Of a stretch of 64,000 nt of DNA, positions 23,701 through 36,439 are shown in pieces. The stretch is taken from assembly GCA_005784505.1 (NCBI GenBank), contig VCAZ01000001.1, forward strand, positions 12,075,597 through 12,139,596. The letters are read 5' to 3'. A model generated the notes under the pieces. It ran no database searches. It worked only from the letters and a program-made list of their open reading frames with translations, and was not told the DNA's origin. A program made the translations under genes and the position numbers. The stretch's first letter is position 1; each line of letters begins with the position of its first letter. Origin of the DNA: Bagarius yarrelli (taxonomy: Eukaryota; Chordata; Actinopteri; Siluriformes; Sisoridae).

Positions 23701-24506
23701 CTAAAGTATAAACATTAAAAAGCAAAACAAATTATCATTAGATAAAAACCTAGGCATCCCATTATTACTGCATTCCTGTTTTGTGTTCCAGGTTCTTATG
23801 TGGCCATAAAATCCAAACAAAAAACTCAAAGCTAAAACACGGACAATTAACAAATAAACTGCCAAAACAAAATGATTAGACTTTCAGCAAAACATCAGAA
23901 CTGAGTGACCAGCCTGTAATGTGGCTATCATTTGAATGTAGCCTTTGAGCCTCTCACTGGCTGTGTTCTTGTCATGTGACCACATGCCTCATACCCCATG
24001 CTGGACCTCTTTGTGAGGTTCACCATGACCAATCTTGCCTGCCATAGTAAATCTGCATGCATGAGTGATTACCAGGCAAGAACAGTTATTCAGGTCACAT
24101 TTGATTTTTTTAATATAATTTTAAAAAAGCATTTTAGATATTTATTATATTACCAAGAAATTGACTATGCTTATTAACATTGGAAACCTGCATCTGTGTA
24201 GTATAAGATATTTAAAATATTAACCTGGTTGCTCTGTAAATTGTTCACCATTTTAGGTCAGAGGAGAGAAATACAAGGGAAATGTGCGAATAGAATGTGT
24301 TCTTTCTGTTACTACTACAACTGCTGGCCCACTCTGAGCAAGGTCTGAAGCGCCGAGGCACAGACTGCGTAGTCAGACTACTAGCTGGTAAATCTATCTG
24401 CAGTGAAAAAGCCGTTTTAAATTACAGCTGCTCCGTTTCACAGGGTGCACCTTGTGTGCTTTTACTAATCTAGGCACAGATAACAGGGACTGTCTGGGTT
24501 ACGTAC
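20793..24506 (-). other. kcnc1 intron 3 (if the candidate last exon is right)
   Basis: About 3.7 kb, A/T-rich, with poly-T at 21740-21762 and a short GAT-rich stretch at about 22580. No exon with convincing homology was seen. Confidence 0.4.
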
Positions 24507-24680
24507 CCTTCCTGACTCTCGACCCTATGTGATTGCCCCGTTCTGCAGAGGTGAGCAGGAAACAGGGTCTCTCACGGTCTACAGGGCTGAAAACTTCCTC
24601 AGGTGATACAGCCTGGTCGATATGTGGGCAGTCTTCGTTGGCCAGGGCTGCTTTGGATGGCTCTCCGTTCACTTTGAAAT
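24507..24680 (-). CDS. kcnc1: kcnc1 exon 3: Kv3.1b-type C-terminal exon
   Basis: Acceptor ttaattgcag, then DFKVNGEPSKAALANEDC, PHIDQAVSPEE, RERPCFLLTSAE and RVRK before the donor GTACGT. It aligns with the human segment starting DSKLNGEVAKAALANEDC. The second residue is Phe where rat and human have Ser503, the protein kinase C site of Kv3.1b. The segment between CFLL and RK has also diverged and lost the GEYACPPGGG stretch. Confidence 0.85.
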
Positions 24681-27600
24681 CTGCAATTAATAAAAAAAAG
24701 GGACAGAAAGGACAGGTCAGAGGTCAGACTGGAAAGTGTTTGAGAGCAACTGACAGACAAAGTCATTTAAATAAAACTTAATGTCGATAGTAGGAGAATT
24801 CATAAGACTTACATGTGTTTAAATTAAAGCTAAGAGTCTGGACTTTGTATTTATTCATTATTTTAAATAGGATCTGTTATAGAACCCATAGTCCAAAAAC
24901 TCTGAGACAACTCTGAAGGTTTCTGGATTTTGGTCGAAAATTCTTAAAGCCAATAAAGTGATGTTTTAATATTCAGACTGTTTAATATTTAGCATTTTGC
25001 ACAATGTCTGTATCCCTATTTTGATGTAAATAAATAGGTGTCAATTTGCATTAGTTTAGACAAAAAGTAATACTAACCCTTATGTTTAATATTTTTTTAA
25101 TCAAGTGACAACACTAAAATAGATCACAAGGTTTTTCCATAACATGTGGAGTCCATGCCAGCTTAACTCTTACTCTTACACATTTACATTTACATTTGCA
25201 GTATTTGGCAGACGCCCTTATCCAGAGCGACTTACAATATTCCTTGCAGGAGCCTTATACAACACTGGTGGCTTATTCCAAGCACTGGGGGTTAACAATT
25301 GGGGGTTAACTACAACTGGCAATTGGGGGGTTAAGGGCCTTGCTCAGGAGTCCAACAGTGGTGGCTTGTCAGAGCTGGGAATCGAACCCACAACCTTCGG
25401 GTTGGTAATCCAATACCTTAACCATGAGCCACCACTTCCCCTAAAGGGTTAAGGGTTAATACCTTAACCATGAGCCACCACTTCCCCTTCCCCTACTAAA
25501 AAATAATACTATACTACAAACTCTATTTAAAAGACAATTTTTTTGTCAACAAGTTGTACAAATAAAGCTCCAAAATCTTATATAATCCTGATGTAAAGAC
25601 CTCAAAGTATTATTTTTAAAAATAATTTTTAATTATCAAAAAAATTCACTTCATTTCTGTACCATTTAAGCAACATCCCTAATCAATCTGATTAAGTAAA
25701 TAATATAAATAAATAAGTCTAAAAAAATATTCTGAAATGCATATTTCCATAGTCATAAATTCATAGTCGAAATAGTCTAAATATTATTATTGTTAGTAAC
25801 AGTTCCATATGTAATTTGATAGCCAGGTGTTTGTCATTAGTGTACTCACTGGTTGTTGTAAATCATCTTTGGTATTGTATGTCCTACCTTGGTATCTGAT
25901 CTCAGAGACTTCTTCCTGGGCCAGAGGGCAGGATTCACTGTGAGTGCTGGGTCTCGGCGAGTTAATAGCTGACTTACAATAGTTAGGGGACCCCAGCTGG
26001 GGTGCTCGTGGGATATGCTTGCTCTTTTTTTTAGGTAGTTTTTGTTTAGCCATGGCCAAAGAATAATACATGCCAAAGTTGTTGACAATCACAGGCACGG
26101 GCATGGCAATGGTCAGCACACCTGCTAGAGCACAAAGTGCTCCCACCAACATGCCTGAAGTCGTCTGAGGGTACATGTCACCGTAGCCAAGCGTCGTCAT
26201 GGTAACCACAGCCCACCAGAAACCAATTGGAATGTTCCTGAAATGTGTTTGTTCACCAGCCTTAGGATCGTTAGGGTTAGCTCCAATACGTTCCGCATAG
26301 TAAATCATGGTGGCAAATATTAGGACACCAAGAGCCAGGAAGATGATGAGAAGGATGAATTCATTAGTACTGGCACGCAGTGTGTGTCCCAGCACTCTCA
26401 GACCAACAAAGTGCCGTGTCAGTTTGAATATACGCAGAATCCGGACAAAGCGCACAACACGTAGGAACCCTAGCACGTCTTTTGCAGCTTTGGAGGACAG
26501 GCCACTCAGTCCTACTTCCAGGTAGAAAGGCAGAATGGCCACAAAATCAATGATGTTAAGGGCGTTTCTGATAAATTTGAGTTTGTCGGGACAGCAAGTG
26601 ATTCGTATTAAAAACTCGAAGGTAAACCAGACCACACAGACCCCCTCGATGTATGTGAGCTGCACCATGGTCTCAGTTTCGGAGTAAACACGCACTACAG
26701 TTTTGTTGTTCACAATTTCAATCTCTGTACGGTTGATAATAGGGTTGAAGGCCTCGTGAGTCTCCAAACAAAATGTTGTGATAGACACAAGGATAAAGAA
26801 CAGAGATGCAAAAGCCACCCACTGCAGGAAAAAAAAAGAAAGAAAAAAATTAGTAGAAAGGAATAACCTTAACCTTCCTGTTGACACGTTTTAAAAGTTT
26901 TTATATTGGAAATGTGTTTACTTATGTCATTTTTTTGGAATTAACATTGTTTTCTATTTCATGCTTTATGAACAGTTAAATCAGGATGACATAGGTTTTA
27001 TGGTTGACAGGAAGATAACACCAGGGTTAAAATCAATGGCATCAAATGACTGATCAAGGACTGATCTAGGGAGTGCATAGACAATACATTTTGTTTGGAA
27101 CTATTTCATGCATCCCGTCTGGTTGCAGTGCACTTTTTGCACTACACTGTCTCTTTGCCATGCTGTTGAACATTTCCCCCTGGGTCTGGGTCCTTAATTC
27201 CACTTTATACTTTACTAACTGCAAAGTGAAGTAAAAGGACATAATGCAACATCATAGCAATACTAATTGCCACTAAACAGCTTCTTCAGCAGAATTTGAA
27301 GGAGTCCAGAAGGGTAATGTTGCTGCTTCAGTTTTTTCTATGAGTCACACAATACTGCCGTGTCAACAGGAGCATGTCACTTAAGCTGTTCTCCTTCTTC
27401 TGCTGCTCAAGGTCACCACTCGAGCCTCAAGGACAATGATGAGAAAGTGTTGCCAGCCCAGCTCTCTCGGGCTAATTTTAACCGTAAGCTTCCCTCACTA
27501 GGGATTGCAAGCTGCCTAAGGCAAGGTCAGCAGGGGCACATTGATCTATACTGGAGGACGGATGATAATCCCTGTGGGGTTTAACCCCTCTTACAATGAA

Positions 27601-30600
27601 ACATGAGAGGAGTTCAGGTTTGGATAGCTGTACCTTTTCGTAATGGGCAAGTTGGTAGTTGACACCTGGCCAGAAGCAAGGTTGTTTATGGCCGATGAGA
27701 ACAAAATGTTTTGGCCTAAGTATGGTGATTAATGAATAATGTCTAAATGGATCTAAATTCTGAATAAGTCTAATGCCACAGAAACAGTCGTCATCATGAT
27801 AAACATTTAGGCCTGATCCAAACACCAGTTTAGATTTTTTTAGTAAAATAGTAGTGACACGTTTTCTGTACACTATCATCATTATTAAGCACCAAAGCTC
27901 ATCTTAAACCCCTTTTCCATTTTGCACCCACCTAGTCCCAGCCTATTTAAAAAAAATCTCAAAGTTGATTCTTGTCAAAGTCATGGTGGACCTGGAGCCA
28001 TTCCCAGAAACACACATGATACAAGAAAGGTATACACTCTGTATGGGAAGCCAGGCCATCACAGACTCATTGACACCCAGAAGCAATTTACTGATACCAA
28101 TCCACCTCCTGGCATGTAATCGGGAGGTAAAATGAAACCGGAGAATATAAGGGAAGCCCATGTGGACATGCAGAGAACATGAGAAAACAACAGACAGACA
28201 GTAATCAGAACTTAGAATCGATCCAAGATGCACAAGGCTGTGGCATCAGATCATCTTATACATAGTACAACTCTGCTTAAACAAAAGCAAATATGGACTG
28301 AAAATAATTATTTTGACATTATTATGCATAATTTATTGCAGTGTATATATAACAGTAGGGTTACTCTTATAATAACCTCTACAGTATGCCTCCGGAAATG
28401 CTGTTTGGAAAGTAGAATTTTGCACATGTCTGTAAGGAATTTTGAATTAAGCCACAATATATTAGTCATTTTGTGCTTCGATGTTGTGTGTGGAGGTCTG
28501 GGGTGCAGACAAAGTCAGGACACAGCATGTTTTCATAGAGCTTAAGGACTTTGTGCACAGGGGCATTGTCATGCTGGATCCCTGATTAAGTCCCTTAGTT
28601 CCAATGATGGTGAAATTCTAATGTTACAGTTTGACATTCTAGACAATTTTGTGCTTCCAACTTTCTGACAAAGGGTTTGTATCCACAAACATTTCTTTAT
28701 ATAGGGTATGCTACTGTCCTTTACATAATACCAATGTAGACATTTAAGTAAATGAGCTATTTTTCTTTGCCAAAGCAAGTTAAGTTGTACAATCTGTCAA
28801 TTTTATAAGCTTGTAATCGCCAACAAAATGGCAGGCAGTAGCGATTGATTTTATCATATATTAACATTTAATGGATGATTCAGAAGTGGATTGCCCTGCT
28901 AACCGTTAAAACGCATTTTCTTAAAAGCCCTACACTGCCTTATTTGACAGTGTTTTAACAGCGCATACCTAATAATATACCCCACTAAGTCTTACTTTCT
29001 CTTTTCAGGATCTCTATATGCAGGTTAATCATTAATTAATCAAAATTCCCAGTAAAAGGGCTTTGTTGGTTGTTTATGGGGTGCTATGATATTTTGTTGA
29101 GTCTGCTTAGAAAACACAAACGGGAACTTTTCGGTTTCTGTTGGAATCAGTGTCTTCTGTGTGCTAAGGTAATGAGCTATCATTTGTTGCAAGACTGAAT
29201 GGTGGCACTGTGCTTTTAGTGGTGAAACCGAATAGACAGAGAATAAACTGCATTAGATTTTAAAAGGGGAGGAGGGAACAAAACGGAGGGCAAAATCCAG
29301 AAGAACTGGGGAGGGGTGAATGAAGGACGGATTTAGAGAAGGACAAGGGAGATGATAGATTTCTCATCAATTGAGAGAGAACAGCAAAGGAAAAGTGATG
29401 TGCTGAGGGAAAGTCTTAAAGGCATGCACGCTGTTTCTGGAATTCAATACATTAATGACAGAGGGAAGAGGATGAGATTTATAAAAAAGAGAAATAAAGA
29501 GTGATACAGTAGAGAGACAGCAGACAAACTCAGGATAATTAACTTTTTCTCATATCCAGGCTGATATCCGCAGCCTGGCATAGTAGTGTAACCACACAGA
29601 CCATAAAAATGCTTTTAATAATTCATGCTGGTGAGAAAAGAGTTACTTAATCACCATAATCATAAACATTCAGTCCAGCATTCAATTTCACAAGTCGATA
29701 ATCTTCCAAATCTGAATCTTCAAGAACATCATGCACTGCATATATTCAATGTACTTCTGTTACCTTTTGACTTCCCAAGAAATGCTCAGGAAACTGAGAG
29801 GGTTTTTTTGTGTTGTAATACGATTAAACGTAAACTTGCAGTCACACAATTGTGTGTGTGTACTATCAAAAGCACTTAGTGATCTCACTTTATCTAATAT
29901 CGGAATACAATCTAATTCATTACGGTGTGAGACACAAAGTATGTGATCATCTATGTCTGGGATGCCATGTGATATTTTCTGTGCTCTTTACCCCGCTGTG
30001 TTACATCAGTGACCTCACCAGGTGTTACCATAAAGCACTGTGCTGTGATGAATTACTAAGCACAATCCTTGTTCAGACATTTCCCCAAGATGCTTAACTA
30101 ATGAACAAGAATATTATCATAACTAGATGTCATGTCTGCTGGAAACAAATTGACAGCCTTTGTACATTTGTTCACTTGTTTTAAATTAAAGAAGAAACCG
30201 AGGGATATGCTTTCGATTTTATTTTTGTTCTTATTTGCAAAAAAAATATAATGTGTAAATGATTCCAAAGTGCACTGCATTTTTTAAAAATATTTTACTG
30301 TATTGCTGTTTTAGTTTTTTATATGTTGTGTCATTTACTTTCATAATCCTTTACAGTATAATTTTAACCAATTTTTTAAAATTAATTTTATCTAATCACT
30401 GACAGCAGTGTGAAATCTGCCCAGAAATTACTAATACATTCCGGATAAAACAAAATATAAAACAAATCTAAAATAAAAACAACAAATCCATAATAAAATA
30501 ATTGTTTATATGCTTAATATTTACTGTGTAGGTGCTAAAAAATTTGTTTGTCTAATGTCCTAATCAACTGCAAAAGGGCCCAGGTTACAGTTCAGTTCAG

Positions 30601-33600
30601 TTTTCTTTAAAATACACTTTGGCAATGATTTGATTTAGAGAAATGCTGGATCACATTGCTATTGACCTGTTTATCAATTACAGTATAAATTCTCTTAAAA
30701 GAAACAAGATATTAAACAAAATGATGGCTTATAAGGAGTAACTTAATTATAGCACCGGTATAGCGAAATGTGCATCTTTCATCCTTAATATAGAACTTGC
30801 ATAAGATCAGAAAGATTACATTAGAAAAGTGGTATTACTTCAGGTGCTGTTCTGTTAATTGGTTGATCATGGTTTAAATCTTAATATACAGTAGCTAGCT
30901 AAAAGTGTGTAAACATCTGATCACTTACGTACCACCCCATTAAATAACCAAGGGCATTATTACCTCCACTTTTCTCTAAAGGCTTTTTACTAGATTTTAG
31001 CAGTTAGCGAAAATGCTTTGTGATTCTTTTGCCAGAGAAAGAAAATAGCACAAATATTAACTAAGGATGTCAGCTGCAGTGTTACAGTGGATAAATGAAA
31101 AAATGATACGGTTTGTCCAGACACGTTACTACTTTTGCTCCAACTTTGCTCAATCAAGGAAGTGAAGGAAATGGAAATGTTACAGCAGCATTCAAATACA
31201 TTCTATACAGTTGTGACTCCAACTTTGTGGCATCAGTTGGGGAAGAACCTAAAATGCATGTGATGGTCAAGTGTCTATAAAACCACTAGCTAAATCATGC
31301 ATTTGCCCTGTATTTTCAGTCAATGTGTGTGCAACAGACAGTCAGAATTACATTTACAGCATTGGGCAGACATTCCTTATTCAGAGCGACTTACATTTAT
31401 CTCTTTTTATAAAACTAAGCAATTGAGGGTTAAGAGCCTTACCAGTGGTGGCTTGGTGGTGCTGGAAATCGAATTCCGGTTCAACACCTTAACCACTAAG
31501 CCACCATTTCCCTTGTACCTAAAGAATAAAATGGACCTAAGGAGTAAGCCTTACATGCGTGATATTAACTTGTATTTGTTTAGTGATGTATAAAGAATAA
31601 GGCCTAGGAGTTTAGCTGATGTTGTACTGTTTATGCTGAGTACTGTTTACCTCCTCATCCCAAGACACATACATACACACACACACACACACAATCCGGC
31701 AAGAAAGGCTAATGAATGACATGTGGGAGGATAATTACTGAGAAAGCGAGTCTGGACAAGCCTACACACAGGGCCACGTCAGGGCCAACCGTCTTCTCGA
31801 CACAGACATTTATAGACAGCTGTCCTCTACACATGCAACACAAACCATTAATGCATCTACCAAAGTTTTGTTTACATTAAAACACAGAAACGTGGACATT
31901 AATACTCTTGTACATATCATATTCCATAATAGATTTATTCTGTGTTACAGCTGAGCATTTTAAATTAACTTCTTGTTAAACGTTTTGTTTGCCTTGCATG
32001 ATATTTGTTATGTGAAAATTATTTAGTTTTAACACTTTAAATGTATTAACACTTTAAATGTATGTTTTATACAGTATAACACTCAACAGCAATTTCATTG
32101 GGAACATCAGATCGTCATGGAAATATGCTGTTTAGGGCCTTCGTGGCCACCATGGGGCCCGCAAGAGTACGTGAAATGGCAGATTGTTTTTTTTTTGTGT
32201 TGTTGTTTTTTTCTATATTATGTCAATGGACAATAATAATTAAACAAAAACACAATATAAAATGAAAAAACTACCAAAAAAACAGTATTATATTAACAGT
32301 ATGCATGCACAGCCAGAGTGTGACTGATTAATGTTAGCGTTATTGAAGTTGACTAAAGAAGCAGCGGCACTGCAGCAAAACTCTCTGCTTTAGAAAAAAG
32401 AATAAACCCAAAAAAAGAAAAAAAGCAAGATAAAGGTACTTTAAGAAAAAAAAAATACACTAAAAAAGGCATTGAGGTGCGCCCAAACAAAATTCCGATC
32501 AAGGCTCTCTAAATGCTTGAGCTGTCCCCGAGGAACACCTGTTTACTTCCTCATTTACGCAGTTAGCCAATCAACCAATCATTTAGCAGCAGGACAATAC
32601 AGAAAATAAAAATGCATGCAATATTAAATACTGAAAAGACTAAAGCAGAAAAACATGTACATTGATGTACATACATGTTAAGCAAGGTTTCACTGATACA
32701 GCTGATTTGACTATAGTTGCTGTCCATGTTCATCCCTTTATGGCCACAATTTATCAGCGATAATATGGCTACTTCTAACATGTTCAGTGTAACAAGGACA
32801 AATGTTATCAGAAACAGGGGGTTATATGAACATAACAATGAGGATGTATTTCAGTGTTCTGTCCAGTCAACATCTCTGAATCTAGTAGAGCATCTGTGGG
32901 ATGTGCTACAGCAGAAAGGTTTGCAGCATGTTGCTGTAGCCAACACATCTGTAGCAATTATTTGAGGCAGTCATGTGCCTCAAAAGGAATACTGTATCTT
33001 TGATGCCTTGTGGATTGGTGGCATGAAGAATTAGATTTAGGCTTAATAAAGGAATTTAGATAAGGCTTAATAAAGTATTAATTTTTGTGTTTCAATTAAA
33101 GACACACTTGAGCTTGTGTTCTGAATTTATTTTGTACTTGAATAGGGCAGCAGGTGCACCTTCTCAAAAACATACTGGTAGTTAGATTGACTATGCAAAA
33201 ATTGCCCCAGGATGCACAGAAATCCATGCCAGGATAAAGTGGGTAACAACGATAAATAAATGAATGTATTAGCATAGAAAAGTTCAACTCTGCCTGAAGC
33301 AGAAGAGCTTTATCTGAATTCAGAATTACAACAGCCAGCACTGGAGCTTTAAATGATAATTCAGTTTTCCTTTCCTGATCTTCTGATCGGCCAAACTGCC
33401 TCACACCTCGCTATAGACATCCCCCAGATAATTTTATTCTTTAAGTAGAGATAAAAAGATACATTGCTGGTAATTGTAGCAAGTAATTGAGTTGTCAAGT
33501 GGTAATGTAATTAAGATCTACAGTTTGATGGAGAGAGGCTAAAAATAACTCACACACAATTGAATTGGCTGAAGAAACACACACCCAGTCCACCTCCTAC

Positions 33601-35521
33601 AAGCTAAAAAAAGGCAGTGAAGCATAAACCCAGATGCTGGCAGTGTGCTTTACACAATGTCTTATGATAATTCATTAATTCAGCAACACAAACATATCAC
33701 GTTGCGAAACCGTTTGCTTCAGATAGCACTCACAACCTAACAGCAGTCACATTTTATGGTTTATTCTTGGAAAATCTTCCTGATATGCACATGATGTTGG
33801 GTAGTGAGCATGTCTGTCTATGAGTAGGTGAGAATACAGTAACACATTTAGAATACAGTGTTTTAATCCTTATCTGTATTTGAGTTATTGTTTCAGATCA
33901 TGCAGTTCATCATTTTTGCCAATGGGATCAGCAGGTCCAGCAGCTCTCAGCCATGGCAGATACATAGTCCATCCTGACTCACAGCAATAAAGCAGGTCAG
34001 CCCTGTTCACAGCCAAATTAATGAACATTTTTATTTTAGCATCACTAATATTATTCAAGAGCAGATACAGCTCTAAAGCTCCTTTAATTAAAGAACTTCA
34101 CATATCCCTATCTTTTCTTTCCTCACACATTGGCTTTATGATTAGACACTGGTCTGCTCTTTCGCAAAGCCTGCTCATTTTTGGGTCTGGAAACCTGCCA
34201 TCTTGTGCCTTACATGTGCCAAACCTTTAGGTCATAATAAACCTATTTCAACTGACCTGCTTTGACCATACTGCCAAAACTTGTGTGAATGCTGTGATCT
34301 CATTCAGACCTACTTATAAGCTTACTGACCACATGGGGAGAATGCTGATGGGATAGAAGAGTGGTTGGGTATGGGCCAGTCTTATCTATTGGTGTGTGTG
34401 TGTGTGTGTGCATGTGTGTATGTGTTTGTTTCTCCATGGGTGGAGTTTGAAGCTTTTAAGACATCAATGTAAATGCACAGCACTCATTGACAAGAAAGAA
34501 CTTGCTTAATTTTCCTAATTATAGCCCCAGTATTATTTGCTATGCATGAACTCGCCAAACAAGAAAGTAAAATTGATTAATATGGTGCAATAGGAACATG
34601 GAAAATCCATGTCCAAAATTCCCGCTTAAGAATTTATTAATTAGCTGAATGAGATAGTTGATGTGTTATCATAGTTTATGTAGGTTAGGTTGCCCTGCTT
34701 TTATGATTAAGTCTGCAAAAGAGGTAGAAATTTGTTTTCCTTCTCAAGGTCATTCAGTAAGCTACTGGAAGATAGAAAAGCTGGAAGTTGCCTAAGCAAC
34801 AGCATTAATGATCTCATAATAAACAGATGCGCTTCACTGTTGCTCGATTTTATTTCTCAGACAAAATGTGATTTACACACAGGTTGAATACACTCAATAA
34901 TGAACGTTTAATTAGCTCGCTTTAAACTGCACTCACCCGGGCGTATTTGGAGGAATAAGGGTCCTCAAAAAGCGCCCACATCCTCCTCTGCCATCGGCTC
35001 CAGCGGCACGAGCGGCTTCCAGGCGAGTCTCCGTGCGCGAGGCGCCGCGTCATTTCCTCTCCCTCGTCCCCTTCAGCGGGCGCCTCGTGTGTGACAGCGT
35101 CTGCCTCCGTTTCATCATGTTGCCCCCCGGCATCAAGCAACGCGGCGCCGCCAAAACTAACCAGCGCCTCCTCGGCCTCGCGGTGTTGACGATAGGTCAT
35201 CCAGCAACACGGCTCCACGTCCGTCTCATCGATGCCCCAGAAAGCGAGCTCCTCCTCGTAGAGCGGACCACACACATCCGCCGGGCAGTGCAGCTTACCT
35301 GTGCGGTAGTAGTTAAGAATGTGCGCGAAGACACCTGGGTGCCTGTCAAAAAAGAACTCACCGACCGTCGGGTCGTAGTCGAAGTTACTTGCGGCGTCGG
35401 GCTCAGCGAGCCACGAGAGGCGCGTGCCAGGGAGCGTGCGTAACGTGCCCCGGTACGTCTGGTGCTTAATGCCGCCCACGTTGATCACAATACGGTCCTT
35501 CTCGTCGCTGTGATGGCCCAT
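24507..35521 (-). CDS. kcnc1: Voltage-gated potassium channel Kv3.1, three coding exons
   Basis: Shaw-type delayed rectifier of fast-spiking neurons; four subunits form the plasma-membrane pore. On the minus strand exon 1 (35521-34937, 195 codons) carries the T1 domain: RIVINVGG, FFFDRHPGVFAHILNYY and the zinc-site Cys/His cluster ending DVEPCCW. Exon 2 (26821-25888) carries S1-S6: VAFASLFFILVSITTF, the S4 segment VRFVRILRIFKLTRH, the filter TLGYGDMYP, the S6 motif PVPVIVNNF, then KQKLPKKKSKHIPRAPQLGS and CPLAQEE. Exon 3 (24680-24507) carries the Kv3.1b tail KAALANEDCPHIDQA and PCFLL. The C-terminus identifies Kv3.1 rather than Kv3.2-3.4. Phases are 0, 1 and 1. Intron 1 is 8.1 kb. The exon 1 start (MGHHSDEKDR) matches the family N-terminus. 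Synteny with sergef supports the call. Final exon uncertain; teleost 1a or 1b copy not resolved. Confidence 0.93.
25165..25500 (-). repeat. tRNA-derived SINE, antisense, with a partial tandem duplication
   Basis: Tail 'gtatttggcagacgccctta', core 'gggccttgctcagg', B-box complement 'gggaatcgaacccacaacct' and head 'aaccatgagccaccacttcc'. The head block is repeated about 45 bp on (two copies of accttaaccatgagccacca). It lies in kcnc1 intron 2, about 290 bp downstream of the read-through stop. Confidence 0.85.
25793..25887 (-). other. Read-through (Kv3.1a-like) extension of kcnc1 exon 2
   Basis: If the donor at 25887-25882 (GTAGGA) is not used, the frame continues GRTYNTKDDLQQPVSTLM and stops at 25793. 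Human Kv3.1a has a similar short alternative end (GRKPLRGMSI) reached by read-through at the same junction, so a short isoform is plausible here. Confidence 0.45.
27935..28232 (-). repeat. Second SINE family, antisense
   Basis: Contains 'gtcatggtggacctggagcc', 'ccaggccatcacagactcat', 'ccaatccacctcctggcatg', 'aaaccggagaatataaggga' and 'catgcagagaacatg'. It is the reverse complement of the family seen sense at 38867-39192. Confidence 0.7.
28470..28700. mobile_element. Tc1-derived miniature element, partial
   Basis: 'gactttgtgcacaggggcat' plus 'tgtcatgctgga' (antisense transposase piece), then 'cattctagacaattttgtgc' and 'ttccaactttctgac', the order seen in family copies at 30890 and 58470. Terminal repeats are not clear. 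Confidence 0.6.
30890..31280. mobile_element. Tc1-derived miniature element, near full length
   Basis: Left end 'aaaagtgtgtaaacatctga', interior 'aaggctttttactagatttt', then 'tgactccaactttgtggcat' and right end 'gtgatggtcaagtgtctata'. The antisense transposase segment is strongly degraded. Confidence 0.6.
31349..31515 (-). repeat. tRNA-derived SINE, antisense
   Basis: 'ttacagcattgggcagacat', 'ccttattcagagcgacttac', 'aactaagcaattgagggtta' and 'aaccactaagccaccatttc' in the standard order. Internal deletion near the B-box. Confidence 0.8.
32850..32970 (+). mobile_element. Tc1/mariner transposase C-terminal scrap
   Basis: The plus-strand frame reads SLNLVEHLWDVLQQKGLQHV, resembling the third catalytic acidic region and following helix of a Tc1-type transposase of a different subfamily from that at 12955. 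Nothing else of the element is recognised. Confidence 0.5.
34392..34410. repeat. (GT)n microsatellite
   Basis: Nine to ten GT units followed by interrupted GT-rich sequence to about 34430. Confidence 0.85.
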
Positions 35522-36016
35522 CGCGACGCCCTAGGCATTATCTGCCACCTACCTTGGGCATAGCTACCGGGTAACAGGGATGGGAGTAAAGAGAACGCCA
35601 AAAGGCCAACGCCGCTTGTACTTATGCAAGACACGCATCTGCAGAGCCGTTTAAAGGCAATGTTCCGAAAACAAAACACGAATCATAGAAATGGCTTAAC
35701 ACCTGTGAGGATACGGTGATGGTGCCAGTCTTGTCTTTTGCGCGCGAATTCAGAAGAGTAAATTCTCTCCGTGGAAGGAACAATGAAGCAATGCAAGCGC
35801 GAACCCCATCTGAGCACCAGTAGTCTGCCGTCACTAAAGAACGGATTGAGTGTGAAGAGCACGTTAATTTCAGTCGCTGTGCATCACTGCCAGTTCCTCT
35901 TGGCTCTCCGTGTCATTCGGCGCAAGGTGACTGTGGCAGAGCTGCCGTCGCGCCTTCATCATTCCACCTTCATCCTCTGTAAAGCATGTGTCCCCTGTTC
36001 TCAGCGTGTGCTCAGT
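35522..36016 (-). promoter_or_regulatory. 5' UTR and upstream flank of kcnc1
   Basis: Upstream of the kcnc1 start (35521) the DNA stays richer in G, C and CpG than the rest of the window, as does exon 1, suggesting a CpG-type promoter. I see no TATA box at a fitting distance. The transcription start is not determinable. Confidence 0.4.
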
Positions 36017-36017
36017 G

Positions 36018-36057
<40 letters not shown>
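36017..36057. repeat. (ATA)n microsatellite
   Basis: Thirteen to fourteen uninterrupted ATA units about 500 bp upstream of the kcnc1 start codon. Confidence 0.9.
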
Positions 36058-36059
<2 letters not shown>

Positions 36060-36439
36060 TGCTCCAATGTTAAATCAGTGCGTTCATGCTTTCACAACGC
36101 ACAGCCTGGCGCGCCTTCAGCCTCCCGCAGCAGGTCGAGCGCTGCAAGTCACGTGATAGCTGGAACTACGTTAGAAATCGGAGCCATGGGCAAGAACAGA
36201 TAGCTGGGCATGAAGATCAGCCTGATGGAGTTGTTTTTATCCGTGGTTTAGTGAACAGAACATCTTCTGCGCTTGCAAAAGTGAAATTTCTTTTATCTGT
36301 GATGCGCGCGCATGTAGTCTGCTATATTTGTTACATCTTAACCAGATAAAATGTAAAAAAATGTCTACGTTAACATCTAAGAATATACCATAACATTACA
36401 CATGCCATTTATTCGCTGCATTATTAATGAATTGAAGGT

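Larger units (their letters stand above)
26822..34936 (-). other. kcnc1 intron 1
   Basis: An 8.1-kb intron between the T1 and transmembrane exons. It contains two antisense SINEs, several Tc1-derived fragments and a GT microsatellite, listed separately. Other segments (for example 29000-30890 and 31520-32840) show nothing I can name. Confidence 0.7.

Noticed and set aside
35033..35443. 136-codon plus-strand open frame in the GC-rich kcnc1 region
   Set aside because: It is the antisense shadow of kcnc1 exon 1, kept open by high GC content.
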